NCBI GenBank assembly: GCA_009663005.1
Contig: CM018893.1
Coordinates: forward strand, 13,306,052 to 13,316,051
Length of the DNA stretch: 10,000 nucleotides
From: Actinidia chinensis
Lineage: Eukaryota; Streptophyta; Magnoliopsida; Ericales; Actinidiaceae
Direction of reading: 5' to 3'
Below the pieces are notes generated by a model that was not told the DNA's origin, made no database searches, and saw nothing but the letters and a program-made list of their open reading frames with translations. A program made the position numbers and the translations under genes. Every line of letters begins with the position of its first letter. The stretch's first letter is position 1. Positions 6,641 to 10,000 of the stretch are shown piece after piece.

Positions 6641-7390
6641 TGTGGGGTGTGGGTTTATGAGATGAGAGAAAGGAAATTAGAGATAGACACATGCAATGGT
6701 TCTGCGGAGGAGCAAAACTGTTGTAGTAAGTCACCAGTCGGGGATGTGCCTAGTTGCACCACAGAAACAATGAGAATGGCCGCCGGGGCTGTTTCTGGAA
6801 AATGGCTATCCGACGGTCAAATTAGATGACCGAAAAGTGTAGAGAGAGAGAGAGTGTATATGTTTTACCAGAGTAAATTCGCGTACCTTTAAGAGAAAGA
6901 AAAATTTACTTTATGTGGTATAGCTCGGTGCGTGCCTTGACGCGCTAGCTGTCTTGTCATTAGATAAAGACTATGACTTGGGCCGTGCTTGTACGTGCCA
7001 ACCGTTATGTCAGTGAGTAGACGACTAGCCCAGCCACGCTCTTAAGGCCTATTTGGTAGCCTGTCATTGAATTGCCAATGTCTCCATCCAGGCGTGGGAG
7101 CTGTCGGAAGAAACTTCACCACGCAAGTTACCTTTTATCCCCTGACACACTTTGGGATTACCGTCGGCCGTTGCCCCTTACCCAAACTACAGCGTAATTA
7201 CTCCATTGAGCTTACTAGATAGAGACAACTCGGGAACTAGCGGCCTTAACTTGGACAGTACCTGTATTTCAATGGAGTCTCGACTGAGCTCTGGCACAGG
7301 GCGACCGAGCTTGCTTCGTAGTAGTGACTCGATGGCGATACCCGCCCTAGCAAGGTCAGAATTTATAATTGTATAATTTATTCCCTTACA
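6641..7390 (-). mobile_element. 5' LTR of the Ty3/Gypsy element, about 750 bp
   Basis: On the minus strand it begins tgtaagggaataaatt (7390) and ends accccaca (6641), so both TG…CA and a short inverted TGTRRGGG terminus are present. The right-hand limit is inferred from this terminus; the left-hand limit is fixed by the primer site. It holds a (ga)n run at 6840-6854. Open frames at 6572-6829 and 7152-7376 on the plus strand have no protein features. No other LTR copy is in the window; the base pairs following 7390 (gtatg) would be one side of its insertion duplication. Confidence 0.62.
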
Positions 7391-7667
7391 GTATGTACTG
7401 GTTTTGCTGTATGTAGACTTGATAGTGTACCTTTAACTTTGTTTTTGTCATGATAAACGTATACTGGAAAAACTTAATCAGTAATTTGACATGATTTTCT
7501 GTAGCCTCCCCTTCAAGTTGTTTGGTTCATGGGCGGGTTTGTGTTGGGATTTATAGAGAGGAGAATTTAAATGAATGGAGAGGAAGGCACATGTAAAATG
7601 TTCGATTTTTGAGATGCAATGATGTCACTGTAGTACATAATTGCTAATTTGTGGATGGGAAGGTAGC
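7391..7667. other. Spacer, nothing recognised
   Basis: No gene, terminal repeat or RNA signature is seen between the Gypsy LTR and the foldback element at 7668. Confidence 0.45.
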
Positions 7668-8003
7668 GGCTCCTCCCCATACTCCATCACCCCTCCATAC
7701 TCTTATTGTGGGCCCAATTCTTGGGCCAGACTTGTGATCCAAACCGTTAATCTCTTAGACTCTATAGTGAAGGTCATTTATGTAAAAAGTCAGTTTTATT
7801 AGACATTTATAAGCACATAACAATTTGCATTTTGTTTTATAAATTGTACATCCGCTATGATTGTTAACTTAAACCATCTATATTCGATGAAGCTGATTTT
7901 TTATATGGATAACCTTTACTACGAGACTCTCAAGATTATCAGTTTGGGCTTAAGAGTGAGGACTACAAAAAAAAAATGTAGGAATGGAGTTTGGGGAGGA
8001 GCT
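7668..8003. mobile_element. Foldback (MITE-like) element, about 336 bp
   Basis: The ends are ggctcctccccatactcc (7668-7685) and, read inverted from 8003, agctcctccccaaactcc (16 of 18 identical). The pairing continues far inside: 7766-7801 against the reverse complement of roughly 7885-7921 shows 26 of 36 identical, and all ten differences are transitions. The aatctc…gac/gagtctc segments (about 7749-7763 and 7924-7938) also pair. This is a large inverted repeat with a short AT-rich centre near 7800-7880, typical of a foldback MITE. I could not find a convincing target duplication, so exact ends and superfamily are open. A plus-strand open frame at 7857-8045 runs across the right arm and is not a gene. 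Confidence 0.65.
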
Positions 8004-8111
8004 GATCTCGGGTCGGAAATGCTTGTAGTAAGTCTATTTCTCTAGCCAAGAATCTCTCCAAGTCAGTTAAAAGTCTCTCCTACTTGAATTAAATCTCCCA
8101 AACTCTGAGAC

Positions 8112-8280
8112 TGCTCTTATTTATTACCTAGTTTCCCAAGCCAACTAATAAAATGTGACGTGTCAACCAATTAAGATATACGTCGCACAAAGAATAATGC
8201 TCTTATTTATACCTAGGGACCCAAGTCGACCAATAAAAATGTAACATGTCTCAACCAATTAAGATATACGTTGCACAAGG
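8112..8280 (+). repeat. Tandem duplication, unit about 83-86 bp
   Basis: Copy 1 (8112-8197) and copy 2 (8198-8280) both run from tgctcttattta… through …accaattaagatatacgt to a gcacaa end. Shared blocks include aaccaattaagatatacgt, with g/a and c/t substitutions and a few small indels elsewhere (gacgtgtc versus aacatgtctc). The divergence says the duplication is not recent. No function is evident. Confidence 0.85.
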
Positions 8281-8587
8281 GATACGCCCTCTGCCAAATC
8301 CGGCTTGGATATTGTCGCGAATCAACCTAATACCGCAAACCAACCCTGGAGGGACTTATTGGTTACTCCCATGGACTCGAGTGGACATTCGTGTCTACTT
8401 TGATCGCTCGATGGGGAATGATCTTGTCTCTTTGTGGTTCTATTCCTACATACCTATGTTTTCGAGGTACAAGTCAGATGTTTCTAGGAATCTCCGACCC
8501 TCATGCGACCTATTTGTTCTTCAAATTTTTCTAGCGAATCAAGTTTTGATCCAAATGTCAAAACTAGCTAAGCCTTATTGGGACTAG
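8246..8587 (+). other. Unassigned 113-codon open frame, doubtful gene
   Basis: ATG at 8246 opens a frame of 113 codons (start MSQPIKIYVAQGIRPL, end MSKLAKPYWD). It is Trp/Tyr/Ile-rich, with no signal peptide, domain or motif that I recognise. Its first 12 codons lie in the second copy of the 8112-8280 duplication. Its last part enters an inverted-repeat segment that starts at 8554, so only 8281-8553 is unique sequence. That unique part is GC-richer than its surroundings, which could indicate an old exon, a captured gene fragment or organellar DNA. No splice context or promoter is evident. I keep it as an observation only. Confidence 0.15.
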
Positions 8588-8724
8588 AGTTTGCAAAAAA
8601 TGAACTTGATAATTTTAAGATAAGTTCAACTACAACAAATAACTTCAAGAAGCATTTTGGTCTCACTAACTTGGACAAATGTCAAATCTTTGATTGGGCA
8701 CTGTGGTTGCCAAGTTTTGACATT
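8554..8724. repeat. Inverted repeat, possible small MITE remnant
   Basis: aatgtcaaaact (8554-8565) is exactly inverted at 8713-8724 (agttttgacatt), and a third copy, aatgtcaaa, occurs at 8678-8686. Between them a tgaactt/aagttca hairpin lies near 8600-8627. The bases outside the two ends do not match, so no target duplication supports transposition. Confidence 0.35.
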
Positions 8725-9329
8725 CACACGTAACTAAAGAAGCTAAGTTGAATTTTTTTTGGGTTAGTTTTCCTATCATTTTTCATTCGTTGCTAATTTT
8801 CCCCCCAATATGAGATCCAAAAACAGCCTGAACCTCCCAAAATTAGAGGAAGGCCGGGTTGGATTTGGAAGGTAGGAATTGGGAAGGGATTGAACTATTG
8901 TTTTAAGCATCCAACTATGAATAGTTACTGATTTACTGCCAATTGAAACCTATATTTATATTCACTGTTAGAGTAAAAGTGAAAATAATAGCTCTTCCAA
9001 ACAGGACACCAATTCCTGTTGACTTTTGGTCGTACAACCGCATAGTAAATCACGTGTCAAACATGATTTGTTATAAAAGTAACCGAAAAGTGTCATTAAA
9101 GTTGCACAAACTATTCCCAAAAGGAAGTTGCATAAACAATTTTGGTTCGAAGCTAATATGTTGGGAAATTCCATAGAAATGATCATTTTACAAGGATAGT
9201 AATATCTTAAAATCAACTTTTAAATAGCTTCATAAGTTATTTTTTTGTCCGAATTAGAATCAGAAGAAGATATGCAGAACAAGATTACACAATTTCCACC
9301 TTATGATTGGAAAATTATTCCCATTAGAA
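8725..9329. other. Downstream flank of the transporter gene, including its 3' UTR
   Basis: This lies 3' of the minus-strand transporter stop codon, so its right-hand part must hold the 3' untranslated region and poly(A) site. I see no canonical AATAAA on the minus strand close to the stop; a variant aataat occurs about 10 nt past it (+ strand 9315-9320), too close to be the likely signal. Open frames at 8943-9176, 8968-9216 and 9260-9442 lack any protein character or overlap the transporter antisense, and are not called. Confidence 0.5.
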
Positions 9330-10000
9330 CTAAGATCTGGTATTCTCCACTTCAGTGTTTGATGCAACCACAGCTTCCATATTTGTGACCTGAGCCTCGC
9401 CAACTTCTCTCCTAGTTTCCTTTGCTGCATCATATGAAGCATGTAATCCTACAAGCACATAGTAGGTGAGCAAAAACACAGTCCACACCGAAAATCTCAC
9501 AAATGATGCTGCATCTATCGATCCCAAAATGAACACATTGATTGCTACACTAGCAGATGGCAGCCATGGAATCAGTGGCACTCCCCAATTCTTGGGCTTT
9601 CTTGCTTCTTTGACTGTCAATTTGAGTCCCAATGTGGCTAAGAACCATACCCCAACAGTGACTATGTATCCAATCCACCCATTTTCGCTAACTGCCCAAT
9701 AAATGGCCGAGCTAATGGAGGACAAAATGATCAATGCCAAGAACACAATCAGCTTGCTTCTGTCGGCGTTTGATGTCTCATCAGTCACGTAGTATCTCCT
9801 GACTATGAGTGCAATGGCAACAAGTGAGAAGATAACCAGAGTGGAAATGGAAAGGAGGCTTGACAAGACGTCGAGGCTTGTGAAGAATGCGACTACGGAG
9901 TTTGCGACTGTCATGATCACCGTGGCATTTACCGGTGTGCCAGTTTTCTCGTTGATAACTGCTAGAATAGGTGGGGCCATGTGAGTTCTTGCGATGTGAG
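9330..10000 (-). CDS. Cationic amino acid transporter (CAT family), C-terminal part
   Basis: Secondary transporter of the APC superfamily that carries Lys, Arg and other cationic amino acids across the plasma membrane or tonoplast. The frame is open to the window edge. The first full codons give HIARTHMAPPILA, the loop of plant CATs, so the ATG at 9980 is internal and not the start. About 223 residues are visible of an expected 580-600. About six membrane spans can be seen: around VNATVIMTVANSVVAFF, LLSISTLVIFSLVAIALIV, LIVFLALIILSSISSAIYW, WIGYIVTVGVWFLATLGL, PWLPSASVAINVFILGSI and VWTVFLLTYYVLVGLHASYD. The last two form the CAT-type C-terminal domain (WGVPLIPWLPS…GLHASYD). FFTSLDVLSSLLSISTL and ALIVRRYYV favour the CAT1/CAT5/CAT8 group over CAT2-4 or CAT6/7. 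A hydrophilic tail of about 30 residues ends at TAG (9330-9332). No intron lies in the visible part. It appears intact. Confidence 0.93.
   Translation of the reverse strand, partial: HIARTHMAPPILAVINEKTGTPVNATVIMTVANSVVAFFTSLDVLSSLLSISTLVIFSLVAIALIVRRYYVTDETSNADRSKLIVFLALIILSSISSAIYWAVSENGWIGYIVTVGVWFLATLGLKLTVKEARKPKNWGVPLIPWLPSASVAINVFILGSIDAASFVRFSVWTVFLLTYYVLVGLHASYDAAKETRREVGEAQVTNMEAVVASNTEVENTRS

Larger units (their letters stand above)
4932..7390 (-). mobile_element. 5' portion of a Ty3/Gypsy retrotransposon
   Basis: Read on the minus strand, the order is LTR (7390 to 6641), primer-binding site (6640 to 6621), a 32-nt leader, then gag from the ATG at 6588 down to about 4932. This is the normal 5' order of an LTR retrotransposon. 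Protease, reverse transcriptase, integrase and the 3' LTR are missing; the element stops at the junction with the oppositely oriented Copia leader. The primer-site type and the gag with a Cys/His knuckle point to Ty3/Gypsy, probably a non-chromovirus lineage; I cannot place the clade without reverse transcriptase. Multiple stops and frameshifts show it is dead. Confidence 0.8.

Noticed and set aside
3888..7390. Endogenous plant pararetrovirus
   Set aside because: A Met-type primer site is shared with pararetroviruses, but LTR structures flank both primer sites and no movement protein or reverse transcriptase reading frame is present.
9466..9702. Plus-strand open frame opposite the transporter
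   Set aside because: Pure antisense shadow of well-conserved CAT membrane-segment codons.
9330..9980. Complete 216-residue transporter starting at 9980
   Set aside because: The frame continues upstream with a CAT-like HIARTH segment to the window edge, and the family needs about 14 spans, so the ATG is internal.

Overview
The window looks like intergenic chromosome from a flowering plant. It is AT-rich with no operon-like gene packing. It carries plant-type transposable elements: Ty1/Copia and Ty3/Gypsy LTR retrotransposon fragments, hAT and PIF/Harbinger MITEs, and a tRNA-type SINE. One recognisable host gene, a plant-type cationic amino acid transporter (CAT), enters from the right edge on the minus strand. 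The species cannot be told from the sequence.

Layout: 1-430 has no gene and holds one small hairpin. 439-959 is a hAT-type MITE with a perfect 8-bp target-site duplication (TSD). 968-1680 is AT-rich spacer with one tRNA-like B-box. 1683-2335 is a degenerate G/T-rich (TGG/GTGGTA) low-complexity block. 2336-2663 is spacer. 2664-2869 is a probable SINE with A and B boxes and near-perfect 10-bp flanking repeats. 3245-3441 is a Tourist/Harbinger-like MITE with a TTA duplication. 3445-3887 is spacer with a decayed GC-richer repeat. 3888-4931 is the 5' part of a Copia-like element on the plus strand (LTR, Met-type primer site, leader). Its LTR is interrupted by a second hAT MITE (4181-4385) with a perfect 8-bp TSD. 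4932-7390 is the 5' part of a Ty3/Gypsy element on the minus strand (LTR 6641-7390, primer site, ruined gag). 7668-8003 is a foldback element, 8112-8280 a roughly 85-bp tandem duplication, and 8246-8587 an unassigned open frame of low credibility. 9330-10000 is the C-terminal third of the CAT gene, with its stop codon at 9330.

The two LTR elements face each other and meet at about 4931. Both have lost everything 3' of the leader or gag, including pol and the second LTR, and a 34-bp tandem array sits at the junction. The gag and primer site of the Gypsy element, and the two arms of the 7668-8003 foldback, differ mainly by C-to-T/G-to-A type changes. That is the expected scar of long-term cytosine methylation.

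Only the CAT gene appears functional; it would move basic amino acids across a membrane. The remainder is accumulated mobile-element debris in the gene's downstream flank. I found no convincing new multi-gene system. The items most worth a second look are the tail-to-tail retroelement junction, the SINE, the TSD-bounded MITEs and the unassigned 8.3-8.5 kb segment.
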